From contig NZ_QAGK01000004.1 of NCBI RefSeq assembly GCF_003057885.1, positions 186,001 to 250,000 on the forward strand: a stretch of 64,000 nt of DNA, in the 5' to 3' direction. Source of the stretch: Oceaniglobus ichthyenteri (GTDB lineage: Bacteria; Pseudomonadota; Alphaproteobacteria; Rhodobacterales; Rhodobacteraceae). This document shows, one piece after another, positions 1-9,600 of the stretch. The position numbers and the translations under genes are program-made. How positions within the stretch are numbered: the stretch's first letter is position 1; each line of letters begins with the position of its first letter. The notes beneath the pieces were generated by a model. That model made no database searches and had not been told where the DNA came from. It saw only the letters and a program-made list of their open reading frames with translations.

Positions 1-1128
1 CATCATCCATTCGGGGCCTGCCATCATCAAAAGATTGTGGTGGCCGATGATGCGCTTGCCTTTTGTGGCGGCATTGATGCGACCGAAGATCGATGGGACA
101 CGTCCGAACATTTGCCAGATGATCCGCGACGGGTGCGAAAAGACGGAAGCCCGTCTGACCCCTGGCATGATGCGACCTCGGCCTTGTTCGGACCGGTGGC
201 ATCGGCACTGGCGGAATTGTCGCGCAAACGTTGGCATCGCGCCACGGGTGAAACGCTGGAACGGCCGCAAAAGATGACAAGCCCCGCCTGGCCCGACGGT
301 CTGAGCGTGGATGCCACCGATACCGATGTTGCGATCGCGCGCACCGAGCCGCCATTTGATGGCGATCCGTTGATAAACGAGATTGAACAGCTTTATCTTG
401 ACGGAATCCGAGCGGCCAAACACACGATCTATATCGAATCTCAATATTTTGCCGCCGAAACCATCTGTGCGGCGCTCAAGCAGCGCCTGCAGGAACATGA
501 TGGCCCCGAAATCGTTGTGATCAACCCGAAAACCGCGCAGTCGCAATTAGAAGATGACGCAATGCATGTGCTGCGCGAGCGGATGATTGAACACCTGAGA
601 GACGCCGACCACCAAGACAGATTTCGCATTTATTACCCGGTCACAAAGGCCGATCAGCCGATCTATGTGCATGCCAAGATCATGATCATTGATGATTGTT
701 TGCTGCGGCTTGGGTCAAGCAATATCAATGACCGCTCGATGGGGTTTGATACGGAATGTGACGTGGCAATTGAAGGCCCCGGCGCGCTGATCACTGATTT
801 TCGAACCCGGCTTTTGTCAGAACACCTTGGCGTTTCGCCACAAGAGTTTGGCGATGCCTCGACGGAGAAGGGGCGCCTTATTCCCACAATTCAACGGCTG
901 AATGCGCCAAAAGGCCGGGGTTTGCGCGTTGTATCCCGCGATGCGGAAACCATGGTTGGCGGGTTTCTTGCCAAGACCCGCCTGTTGGACCCGCGCTATC
1001 ACCCCGGTGAGGTGACATCAGCCGGGCAGGGGCTGCGCCCGCGTCATCTTGTGTTTGCTCTTGGGGGGGCTGTGTTGGGATGGCTCGCCTGGCGAAAATG
1101 GGGCGGTCGCGGTGGGCCCGAAGGCTGA
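1..1128 (+). CDS. Phospholipase D family protein (5' truncated by window)
   Basis: The reading frame is open from base 1, so the start lies outside the window; 375 residues are visible. Two HKD catalytic motifs (HxKxxxxD) can be read: HHQKIVVAD at about residues 8-16, spanning the window's first 50 bases, and HAKIMIIDD followed by GSSNINDRS near residue 224. Two HKD halves are the hallmark of phospholipase D/cardiolipin synthase-type phosphodiesterases. The last 35 residues form one hydrophobic segment (LVFALGGAVLGWLAW) with a basic end, suggesting a C-terminal membrane anchor. It converges on the phosphate transporter gene, only 7 bases away. The exact substrate is unknown; a bare GTG at 37 would cut off the first HKD motif and is not the true start. 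Confidence 0.88.
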   Translation, partial: HHPFGACHHQKIVVADDALAFCGGIDATEDRWDTSEHLPDDPRRVRKDGSPSDPWHDATSALFGPVASALAELSRKRWHRATGETLERPQKMTSPAWPDGLSVDATDTDVAIARTEPPFDGDPLINEIEQLYLDGIRAAKHTIYIESQYFAAETICAALKQRLQEHDGPEIVVINPKTAQSQLEDDAMHVLRERMIEHLRDADHQDRFRIYYPVTKADQPIYVHAKIMIIDDCLLRLGSSNINDRSMGFDTECDVAIEGPGALITDFRTRLLSEHLGVSPQEFGDASTEKGRLIPTIQRLNAPKGRGLRVVSRDAETMVGGFLAKTRLLDPRYHPGEVTSAGQGLRPRHLVFALGGAVLGWLAWRKWGGRGGPEG

Positions 1129-1135
1129 CCCGCTG

Positions 1136-2620
1136 TTAACCCATGGCCACGTTGAGCAGATAGAAAATGATCGCCGACAGGAATGCCGCGGCAGGAACAG
1201 TGATGATCCATGCGGCGATGATGGTCATGAAATGTGACCGGCGGACCAATTTGCGCCTGTGCCGTTCTTCGGGGGCATAAATTGTACGATCGGGCATGGC
1301 CAGACGCGCCTTGCGAATCCGTCGTTCGGCATCCCATTCACGGAAAAACCCAACCCCAAACACGCCGCCCACTGCAATGTGGGTGGAGCTGACCGGCAGG
1401 CCAAGCCAACTGGCCACAATAACCGTGATCGCCGCCGAAAGCGCGACGCAATAGGCGCGCATCGGGTTCAGTTTCGTAATCTGACCCCCGACCATGCGGA
1501 TCAATTTCGGGCCAAACAGAAACAGGCCAAAGGAAATCCCGAAGGCGCCGATCACCATCACCCAGAACGGCAATGACACCGCATGGGTAAAGTCGCCGGT
1601 TTGCGATGCTTGCACGATGGCGGCCAGCGGCCCCACCGCGTTTGCCACATCGTTGGCCCCATGGGCAAAGCTGAGAAGGGCGGCAGACACCACCAACGGA
1701 ATGCCAAACAGCACCTTGAGCGATTTGTTACGGTTCTCAAGCCCCTCAGATTGCTTGCGAACCAACGGGATCATCGCAACCCACACCAGCGCGCCGATGA
1801 TCGCGCCGACAAGAACGGCGGTTGTCAGATCGATCTTGGCGATCTTGCCCAGCCCTTTCAGGGCGAGATAGGTGGCGAAAGTGCCCGCCATGATGCCCAC
1901 AAGGATCGGCACCCAGATGCGCGCGGCGGCAATCTTGTCATCGCGGTAAATGATCCGCGATTTGATCAGCCACAGGAACAGCGCGGCAACGATTCCGCCC
2001 AGAACGGGCGATATGACCCAGCTTGCGGCGATTGCGCCCATCGTTGACCAATTGACCGCGCCAAACCCCGCTGCGGCAATGCCTGCCCCCATGACGCCGC
2101 CGACAACCGAATGTGTGGTCGAAACCGGCGCCCCGATCCAGGTGGCAAGGTTGACCCACAGCGCGGCAGACAAAAGCGCCGCCATCATTGCCCAGATGAA
2201 AACCGCAGCGGTGCCCATGCTTTCGGGGGCAATGATGCCTTTGGCGATGGTCGACACCACATCGCCCCCGGCAATCAACGCGCCGGCACTTTCGAAAATC
2301 ACCGCAATGGCAATGGCGCCGCCCATGGACAGGGCATTGGCCCCCACCGCAGGCCCCATATTGTTGGCAACATCGTTCGCCCCGATGTTCAGCGCCATAT
2401 AGGCCCCAAGACAGGCCGCAACCACGACAATCACTGCGTTGCTTTGCTGTCCAAAAAACAGCATCGCGGCGATGCCCGCCAACAGAACGAAAACCAGAGA
2501 AATGCCAATACCCACCATCGGGCGCGCGGCATAGCTTGTCGCCATTTCAAGGTTGGAAAAGCGCGCCAGATCCCGATCAAGGGTCTCCAGGTGGCGTGGG
2601 TCGCCTTGTTCCTCAGTCAC
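1136..2620 (-). CDS. pit: Inorganic phosphate transporter, Pit family
   Basis: This 494-residue integral membrane protein carries two copies of the Pit/Pho-4 signature, GANDVANNMG in the N-terminal half and GANDVANAVG in the C-terminal half, as expected for the duplicated Pit fold. Many hydrophobic segments of about 20 residues separate them. Pit proteins import metal-phosphate complexes using the proton or sodium gradient at the inner membrane. The start used is GTG at 2620 (reads MTEEQGD). The N-terminal cytoplasmic stretch of about 35 residues fits the longer alphaproteobacterial Pit versions. No PhoU/TIGR00153 partner is adjacent, so the gene seems to stand alone. Confidence 0.93.
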   Translation of the reverse strand: MTEEQGDPRHLETLDRDLARFSNLEMATSYAARPMVGIGISLVFVLLAGIAAMLFFGQQSNAVIVVVAACLGAYMALNIGANDVANNMGPAVGANALSMGGAIAIAVIFESAGALIAGGDVVSTIAKGIIAPESMGTAAVFIWAMMAALLSAALWVNLATWIGAPVSTTHSVVGGVMGAGIAAAGFGAVNWSTMGAIAASWVISPVLGGIVAALFLWLIKSRIIYRDDKIAAARIWVPILVGIMAGTFATYLALKGLGKIAKIDLTTAVLVGAIIGALVWVAMIPLVRKQSEGLENRNKSLKVLFGIPLVVSAALLSFAHGANDVANAVGPLAAIVQASQTGDFTHAVSLPFWVMVIGAFGISFGLFLFGPKLIRMVGGQITKLNPMRAYCVALSAAITVIVASWLGLPVSSTHIAVGGVFGVGFFREWDAERRIRKARLAMPDRTIYAPEERHRRKLVRRSHFMTIIAAWIITVPAAAFLSAIIFYLLNVAMG

Positions 2621-2798
2621 TGTTGTATTCTCCCGCGTTTGCGACGGAGGAGTAGCGGGGTTGGGGCGGCAAAATCAACAGCTCAATGCACGCCGGGTGA
2701 AACTATTGTTGAACCGGGCATGGGCAACGCAGCCGTGGCGCGTTGTCCGGGCCTGTGCCGATGCGCGGGCGGGCTGTGTAACGGGGGTGTATCACATT

Positions 2799-3566
2799 TT
2801 AGCTGTGTTTCAGGGTTTTCATCCAGCCCAGTGTCGTATCCGTTGCACCCTTGGGTTTGTATTCGGCCCCTAACGCAAGCCCCCAGCCCAGCGTGTCGAT
2901 TGCTGTAAAAACGTGAGCGTAATCCAGTTCGCCGTGATCGGGCGTGCCACGGTCGGGGACCGAAGCGAATTGGATATGCCCGATGATGGCAAGATGCTTT
3001 TCAAACTGGCGCGTCAGATCGCCACCCATGATCTGCAAATGATAACAATCAAACATCAGTTTCAGATTGGAATGACCCAATTCGTGAATGATTGCCGCCG
3101 CTTGTGCCGCAGTGGTCAAAAAATAACCCGGCGCATCGTAGTGGTTCAATGGTTCGATCAGAATGGTAATGCCGTTTGCTGCGGCCTTTTCACAAGCATA
3201 GGTCAGATTGTCGCAAAATGTGCGGTGGGCGCGCGGCCCGCCCGAAAACCCGGCCATGACGTGCACGGCCTGTGTGTCTGTCGCCACCGCATATTCCAGG
3301 GCTTCGTCAATCGCCGCCCTGGCGTCGGCCTCGCGACCGGGCAGGGCGGCCAGCCCGTTTTCGCCGCGGTCAAGATCGCCGCGCCGGGTATTCAGGCCCA
3401 GCATGGTCAGCCCGGTTTCCTGCAACGCCGCGCGAACATCGGCGGGCGGCACGTCAAACGGCCAGTGGCATTCAACCGCATCAAACCCCGCCGCTTTCGC
3501 CGCATGAATGGCTTGGGGCAAAGGCAGATCCGCCCAAAGAAAGCCCAGATTTGCCGAAAATTTCAT
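2799..3566 (-). CDS. otnI: 2-oxo-tetronate isomerase (OtnI, Hyi-type TIM barrel)
   Basis: This 255-residue protein belongs to the xylose-isomerase-like TIM-barrel group that includes hydroxypyruvate isomerase: it opens MKFSANLGFLWADLPLPQAI and has conserved stretches such as FDAVECHWPF and a late EYKPKG. In the characterised tetronate pathway OtnI converts 2-oxo-tetronate to 3-oxo-tetronate, the substrate of OtnK. The ATG at 3566 is chosen because it overlaps the otnC stop in an ATGA junction; a GTG 9 bases upstream is possible but less likely. It is the last gene of the ltnD-otnK-otnC-otnI operon. On sequence alone it could be read as hydroxypyruvate isomerase; the neighbours decide. Confidence 0.85.
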   Translation of the reverse strand: MKFSANLGFLWADLPLPQAIHAAKAAGFDAVECHWPFDVPPADVRAALQETGLTMLGLNTRRGDLDRGENGLAALPGREADARAAIDEALEYAVATDTQAVHVMAGFSGGPRAHRTFCDNLTYACEKAAANGITILIEPLNHYDAPGYFLTTAAQAAAIIHELGHSNLKLMFDCYHLQIMGGDLTRQFEKHLAIIGHIQFASVPDRGTPDHGELDYAHVFTAIDTLGWGLALGAEYKPKGATDTTLGWMKTLKHS

Positions 3567-4213
3567 CCGTCCCACTCCACATCAAATTTCTGAACCACGG
3601 CCTGTATCTGCGCAGGCGACAAGGCCCGTGGCGACAGGCCGCGCGTCAGAATTGCAAGACGCGCGGTGTCTTCCAGCTCTTCGATGGCGTTGCACGCGGC
3701 CTCGACATCCTTGGCGGCCACGACCGGACCGTGATTGGCCAACATGACCGCACTGCGTTTGCCCGCCAATCCCCGGACCGCGTCGCCCATGGCGGCATCG
3801 CCGGGCACAAAAAACGGCAACAGTTTGACCCGGCCCAGTTTCATCAGGCCATAGGGCGTGAGTGGCGGCAGAAAATCGTCCTCGTTGACGTCGGGCATCA
3901 TCGACAGGGCCACGGAATGGCAGGAATGGAGATGCACAACCGCGCCCGCAGTGCTGCGGGTGTCGTAAAACGCACTGTGCAGCGGCATTTCCTTTGTGGG
4001 GGGATCGCCGTCGATCAGGGTGCCCTGGGTGTCAAACCGGCTAAGGCGTCCGGGATCAAGCCGCCCGAAACTGGTGCCTGTGGGGCTGACCAACAGGCCG
4101 CCATCGTCGGTGCGGGCCGAAATGTTGCCGGTTGAACCGCCGGTCAAACCTCTGTCGAACATGGATTTCGCCAAAACGCAGATCAGTTCGCGCAGATTGG
4201 ATTCGCTGCTCAT
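3563..4213 (-). CDS. otnC: 3-oxo-tetronate 4-phosphate decarboxylase (class II aldolase family)
   Basis: A 216-residue class II aldolase/adducin-family protein. It has the N-terminal GLTGGSTGNISAR stretch (phosphate-binding region of L-fuculose-1-phosphate aldolases) and an HLHSCHS motif that supplies zinc-binding histidines, with a later NHG. OtnC proteins decarboxylate 3-oxo-tetronate 4-phosphate to dihydroxyacetone phosphate and CO2. Its start overlaps the otnK stop by 4 bases and its stop overlaps otnI by 4 bases, so the three are probably translationally coupled. The assignment over generic aldolase rests on this context. Confidence 0.87.
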   Translation of the reverse strand: MSSESNLRELICVLAKSMFDRGLTGGSTGNISARTDDGGLLVSPTGTSFGRLDPGRLSRFDTQGTLIDGDPPTKEMPLHSAFYDTRSTAGAVVHLHSCHSVALSMMPDVNEDDFLPPLTPYGLMKLGRVKLLPFFVPGDAAMGDAVRGLAGKRSAVMLANHGPVVAAKDVEAACNAIEELEDTARLAILTRGLSPRALSPAQIQAVVQKFDVEWDG

Positions 4214-5469
4214 AACGCCTCCTGTGCGTCGGAAAAGAAGGTTTCAGCGCCGAAGTTTCCGGATTTCAGCGTCAGCGCAATCTGATGCCCGTCCGACTGG
4301 CAATAGGTCCACGGAACGCCGGGCGCAATTTCGGCACCAATGTCCAGTTGGGTCACGCCAAGGGCCTGTGTCACCGCGCCCGAGGTTTCACCACCCGCCA
4401 CGATAAACCGTCGCGCGCCAGCGTCGCGCGCGGCCACGGCGCAATCCGACAGAACCCGTTCCACCAGTGCGCCAGCGGCGGCGGTGCCCAACTTTTCTTG
4501 AACGGTGCGAACATTAGCAGGATCGTCGGTGGCATAAAGAAGCGGCGCGCGCGACAGATCCTGCGCGGTCAGCCAATCAATCGCGGGCTGTGCGCCATCC
4601 GTGGCCAGGGTCAGCGGATCAAGCCGGAAGGCAGGGGCGCCCCGGGCGATATAATCGGCCACCTGTGCGTTGGTCATCGCCGAACTGCTGCCCGAGAGCA
4701 CGACAGTGCCGTTTGCCAATTCGGGCGCGCGCGCTTTTGGCGCATCCGCAGACAGGGTGCCATCGGCGACATAAAGCATGGGCAGGGGCATCGCCACCGC
4801 ACTGCCGCCGGTCATCAGCGGCATATCGCGGCAGGCCTTGGCGATGATCGCAAGGTCGTCATTGGCGACCGCATCAATCACCACATGCGCCACCCCTTTG
4901 GCGTTCAGCGCGGAAAGCTCGGCCTTGACTGCGTCTGGGCCCCGGGCAACGCACAACCGGTCAACCAACCCGACGGGGCGGGTGACCTGTGGTTCAAGAA
5001 GGCGCATCAGATTGCTGTCGCGCATCGGCGTCAACGGGTGGTCTTTCATCGGGCTTTCGGCCAAAGGCAGGCGGCCGACAAACAGATTGCCCATAAAGAT
5101 TGATCGCCCGTTTTCGGGGAAGGCCGGGCAATACATGGTTTGATCGGTGCCCAGTTCAGCCATCAACGCCTCGGCGACGGGGCCGATATTGCCCTCGGCG
5201 GTGGAATCAAAGGTTGAACAATATTTCCAGAAAAACCGTTGTGCCCCGGCGCGGCGCAACCAATCAAGGGCGGCGGTGGTTTCGGCCACGGCCTCGGATT
5301 TTGGTGCCGTGCGCGATTTCAGCGCGATGATTTCAAACGGGGCGGTGTCAGATGGCGGCCCCTTGGGAACGCCAATCCGCAAAGAAACCCGCACACCCGA
5401 ACGGGCCAGTAATCCGGCAAGGTCGGTCGCGCCGGTGAAATCGTCGGCAATACATCCCAGAATTGTCAT
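4210..5469 (-). CDS. otnK: 3-oxo-tetronate kinase (four-carbon acid sugar kinase)
   Basis: This 419-residue protein starts MTILGCIADDFTGATDLAGL, the DDFTGATD signature of the DUF1537/four-carbon acid sugar kinase family, and has a C-terminal nucleotide-binding-type stretch VAGGETSGAVTQALG. OtnK phosphorylates 3-oxo-tetronate at the 4 position with ATP, feeding OtnC. Length matches the family norm (about 420). It sits 3 bases downstream of ltnD and overlaps otnC by 4 bases. Nothing looks truncated. Confidence 0.92.
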   Translation of the reverse strand: MTILGCIADDFTGATDLAGLLARSGVRVSLRIGVPKGPPSDTAPFEIIALKSRTAPKSEAVAETTAALDWLRRAGAQRFFWKYCSTFDSTAEGNIGPVAEALMAELGTDQTMYCPAFPENGRSIFMGNLFVGRLPLAESPMKDHPLTPMRDSNLMRLLEPQVTRPVGLVDRLCVARGPDAVKAELSALNAKGVAHVVIDAVANDDLAIIAKACRDMPLMTGGSAVAMPLPMLYVADGTLSADAPKARAPELANGTVVLSGSSSAMTNAQVADYIARGAPAFRLDPLTLATDGAQPAIDWLTAQDLSRAPLLYATDDPANVRTVQEKLGTAAAGALVERVLSDCAVAARDAGARRFIVAGGETSGAVTQALGVTQLDIGAEIAPGVPWTYCQSDGHQIALTLKSGNFGAETFFSDAQEAL

Positions 5470-5472
5470 GGC

Positions 5473-6375
5473 TTACCCCTCGCCCGGCAGTTTCAGGCCG
5501 ACAGAGCGCGCATAGACCTTGGCCACGGCGGCATCATCCTCACCGCCCAGGCCCTGTTCGGCGGCGCTCAGAAACTGGCGCAGGGCGGCGGCGGTGATCG
5601 GCGCGTCGAAATCGGCGGATTTTGCAATATCCAGAACGATGCCCAGATCCTTGGGCCAGATGTTCACCGAACTGCGCGGGGTATAATCGCCCTCTACGAT
5701 ATGGGGCGCGCGGTTTTCCAACATCCAGCTGGTGCCGGCGCATTTCGATATGACCTCGACAAACTTGTCCGGGCTGACGCCCTGGGTCATGCCAAATGTC
5801 AGCGCCTCGGCCATCGTTGCAATGTGAACGCCGGCCAACAGTTGGTTCACGGCTTTCATCGCCGAACCGGCCCCGGCCCCATCGCCCAGTTCAAACACGG
5901 TTTGCGCGGTTGCATCTAACATACCTCGCGCGGCGGCGAAGGCGTCAGGCGTGCCCGACGCCATGATCGACAATTCACCGGTTGCGGCCTTTGCAGCCCC
6001 CCCCGAAATTGGCGCATCAAGATAGTGCACGCCGTGTTCTGCGCAGCGGGCCTCCATCGTTTTGGCAAATTCGGGGGGTACGGTTGCACAGGCCACCACC
6101 ACAGAACCCGGGCGCATGGCCTGAACTATGCCATCCGGTCCAAACAGCACCGTTTCCGTTTGCGCCGCGTTCAGCACCACAATCGCAGCCGCGTCCAGAT
6201 CGCCCGCAACATCGCCAAGCACGCCCGCCAAGCCGCCTTCGGCCTGAAACCGCGCGCTGGCGTCAGGGTTGATATCAAACCCAAAGGTCTGATGCCCGGC
6301 GCGAAGCACGGATTGCGCCATGCCATAGCCCATGGAGCCAAGGCCGATGACGGCGATTTTTTGAGCTGCAGACAT
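5473..6375 (-). CDS. ltnD: L-threonate dehydrogenase-like 3-hydroxyacid dehydrogenase
   Basis: A 300-residue member of the beta-hydroxyacid dehydrogenase family with the dinucleotide-binding motif GLGSMGYGMAQ near the N-terminus and the substrate-side DAPISGGAAKA motif, plus a late MKAVNQLL with the catalytic lysine region. The frame stays open to 6462, but the ATG at 6375 is preferred: it directly precedes the Rossmann fold and has an AGAGG ribosome-binding site 6 bases upstream. Next to otnK-otnC-otnI it is predicted to oxidise L-threonate to 2-oxo-tetronate with NAD+. Tartronate semialdehyde reductase is the main alternative by family. Confidence 0.86.
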   Translation of the reverse strand: MSAAQKIAVIGLGSMGYGMAQSVLRAGHQTFGFDINPDASARFQAEGGLAGVLGDVAGDLDAAAIVVLNAAQTETVLFGPDGIVQAMRPGSVVVACATVPPEFAKTMEARCAEHGVHYLDAPISGGAAKAATGELSIMASGTPDAFAAARGMLDATAQTVFELGDGAGAGSAMKAVNQLLAGVHIATMAEALTFGMTQGVSPDKFVEVISKCAGTSWMLENRAPHIVEGDYTPRSSVNIWPKDLGIVLDIAKSADFDAPITAAALRQFLSAAEQGLGGEDDAAVAKVYARSVGLKLPGEG

Positions 6376-6509
6376 GAAGCCTCTTTCATTCAGTGGTGTG
6401 CGGGCCAATAAAGCGCGGCCAGACAGCAACCGCAATCCTAGTCGCAAAACACGGCGCCGCAATCGTGCGTTTCAATAAAACGGATCGGGTGGATCTGTGC
6501 CCATATCAA

Positions 6510-6570
6510 TTTCACAAAGCCTGCGACAATTGCAACCCGGCTTGGCCCCATGACCCCCGCATTTGTGAAA
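6510..6570. promoter_or_regulatory. Candidate operator: inverted TTTCACAAA / TTTGTGAAA pair upstream of ltnD
   Basis: In the gap between dnaE2 and ltnD, TTTCACAAA at 6510-6518 and its exact reverse complement TTTGTGAAA at 6562-6570 lie 52 bases apart centre to centre, close to five helical turns. They are 135-195 bases upstream of the ltnD start. This suggests two operator half-sites for a repressor of the threonate operon, but no regulator gene is present in the window and the match could be chance. Confidence 0.35.
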
Positions 6571-6612
6571 CGGCAAAGGTGGGCGGCGGTAACGGATGCC
6601 CCGGCCAAAGGT

Positions 6613-9600
6613 TTAATGAAAATCCCGAGATTTGGGTATGACGCGCACGGTGCGCGGGTGCCCCCGCGCGCTGACCTGACCGGGGATCGGATGGGTCGGA
6701 TGATCGCCGCGCACCGCGGTGGCGGGCAAAGATGCGTCTGACAGCCCCGCTAACCTGTCACTGCGATCCTGCAGATCATCGGCCACCACATGAATCACGC
6801 GCCCGTCTGTCTGAACGCGCCCATGCACCACCATCAGGCGGGCAGACATGATCGTGGGGCGGTACGTTTTGAACATCTTGGGCCAGATCACCAGATTGGC
6901 CACACCTGTTTCATCCTCAAGGGTGATAAAACACACGCCCTTGGCGCTGCCGGGTTTCTGACGCACCAGAACAAGCCCGGCAACCGAAACGCGCGCCCCG
7001 TGGCGCAGCGCGCGCAAATCAGCCGCCGCCGCAAAACGTTGGGCGCGCAGGCTGGCGCGGAAAAATGACATCGGGTGCGCCTTTAGCGACAGGCGCAGGG
7101 TTTGATAATCGGCCACCACATGTTCCGCCCTGGGCATGTCAGGCAGTATGGTTTCGGGATCGGCCCCGTCGCCCGAGGCGTTGGCATGGTCGAAAATGGG
7201 CAGGGCGGGCGCGTCTTTCAGGGCTTGCGCCTGCCACAGGGCCTGTCGCCGGTCGATGCCCATACTGCGCATGCAATCTGCTGCGGCCAGTTGCCGGATT
7301 GATTTCACATCCAGCGTGGCGCGGGATTTCAGATCGCCAACATCGCCATAGGGCATTTCACGGCGCGCCATGATCCGGTAAGCCGCTGTTTCCTGCAGCC
7401 CATCGACCATCCGCATTCCCAACCGCAGGGCAAATCCGCCCCCACAGGGCTCCAACGTACAGTTCCAGTCCGAGTAATTCACATCGACGGTTCGCACCTC
7501 CACATGGTGATCGCGCGCATCGCGTACGATTTGCGCGGGGGCATAAAACCCCATCGGCTGAGAATTGAGCAAGGCACAGGCAAATACCGCCGGATAATGG
7601 CATTTCATCCAGCTTGAAACATAGACAAGTTTGGCAAAACTGGCGGCGTGGCTTTCGGGAAAGCCGTATTCGCCAAACCCTTTGATCTGATCGAAACAGC
7701 GCTGCGCGAACACCGGATCATAGCCCCGGTTTATCATGCTATCGACCATTTCAGATTGCAGTTTCTCAATGGTGCCACGGGATCGAAACGTCGCCATCGC
7801 CTTGCGCAGTTCATTTGATTGGGCGGGGGTGAATTTTGCCGCATCCATGGCGATTTTCATCGCCTGTTCCTGAAAGATCGGCACACCCAAAGTGCGACCA
7901 AGGATTTTTTCAAGTTCGTCTTGCGGATGTTCGGGGCCGGGGCGCGGATATTCCACCGTTTCCATCCCCTGTCTGCGCCGCAGATAGGGATGCACCATGT
8001 CGCCCTGAATCGGGCCGGGGCGCACGATGGCGACCTCGATCACCAGATCGTAGAACCGGCGCGGGCGCAATTTTGGCAGCATCGCCATCTGCGCCCGGCT
8101 TTCCACCTGAAACACGCCCAGGCTGTCGCCACGGCACAGCATGTCATAGGTGGGGCGCTGATCGTCGGGCATGTTATCTTCAACGGGCACAGTGGCCAGA
8201 TCCAGCCGCCGGTCGTAATGGGCGTCGATCAGATCAAAACATTTGGCGATACAGCTCAGCATGCCAAGGGCCAGGATATCAACCTTGAAGATCTGCAGCG
8301 CGTCGATATCGTCTTTGTCCCATTCGATGAAGCTGCGCTCGGGCATGGCGCCGTTGCCGATCGGTACAATTTCGGTCAGCGGCCGTTCGGTCAGGATGAA
8401 ACCGCCCACATGTTGTGACAAATGGCGCGGCATCCCGATCATCTGTTTGGCCAGTTTCAGAACCATCCGCAGATAGGGATCAGACAGGTTCAGACCGGCC
8501 TCTTTGGCGCGGTCATCGTCCATCTGCCCCTCAAAACTGCCCCAGATGGTGCCGGCCAGTTTTGATGTCACATCTTCGGACAGGCCCATCGCTTTGCCCA
8601 CCTCGCGGATGGCCGAGCGGGGGCGATAATGAATTACCGTCGCACACAGCCCGGCGCGGTGGCGGCCATATTTGCGATACATGTATTGAATGACCTCTTC
8701 GCGCCGTTCATGTTCAAAATCGACGTCGATATCGGGCGGTTCATCGCGTGCTTCGCTGAGAAACCGTTCAAACAACAGGTTGTGTTCGTTTGGATCAACC
8801 GAGGTGATGCCAAGGCAGAAGCACACCGCGGAATTGGCCGCCGACCCGCGCCCCTGACACAGGATCGGCGGCTGTGCCTCCTGGCGCGCAAAACGCACGA
8901 TATCGTTGATGGTCAGGAAATAGCGGGCGATCTTCTTGCTTTGGATCAGGGCGAATTCCTTGTGAATGGTTTGGATGACGTGATCGGGCACACCGCCGGG
9001 ATACCGTTTTGCCGCACCGGCCCATGTCAGCCGCTCAAGCTCCTGAATGGCTGTGCGGCCCTGTGGCACGATTTCGTGGGGGTATTCGTATTTCAGATCG
9101 CTCAGGTTGAATGTGATCGTATCGGCCAGGGCCCGTGTTGCGGCAATGGCATGGGGCCAATCGGCAAACAGGCGGCACATTTCGGCGGGTGATTTCAGAT
9201 ATCTCTCTCCATTGGCGGCCAACAGGAAACCGGCCCGGGATACGATCACGCCGGTGCGGATGGCCACCATCACATCGTGCAGCGGGCGGCGGTCGGGCGC
9301 GTGGTACAACACGTCATTGGTGGCAAGAATCGACAGACCGTGGCGCAGCGCCAGTGTATCCAGCCGATTGATCCGCGCGCGATCGTCGCCGCGGTACAGA
9401 AACGTCGCCCCGATATGGCGCATCCCCGGCAAGGCGTGCACCAGACGCGCCAGGCCCGCCGCAAACAGATCAAGGTTTTCCGGCGGCATCACGATCAGGT
9501 GGAGCCCCTGCGCATGATCGGCCAGCATTTCCAGCGTCAGATGTGTTTCGCCCTTGTCCTGCCAGCCGCCGCCAACCGTCTGCATCTTGCCCTTGGACAG

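Noticed and set aside
1583-2908. Long plus-strand frames opposite the phosphate transporter
   Set aside because: They are mirror frames of a high-GC coding region and contain no domain signature.
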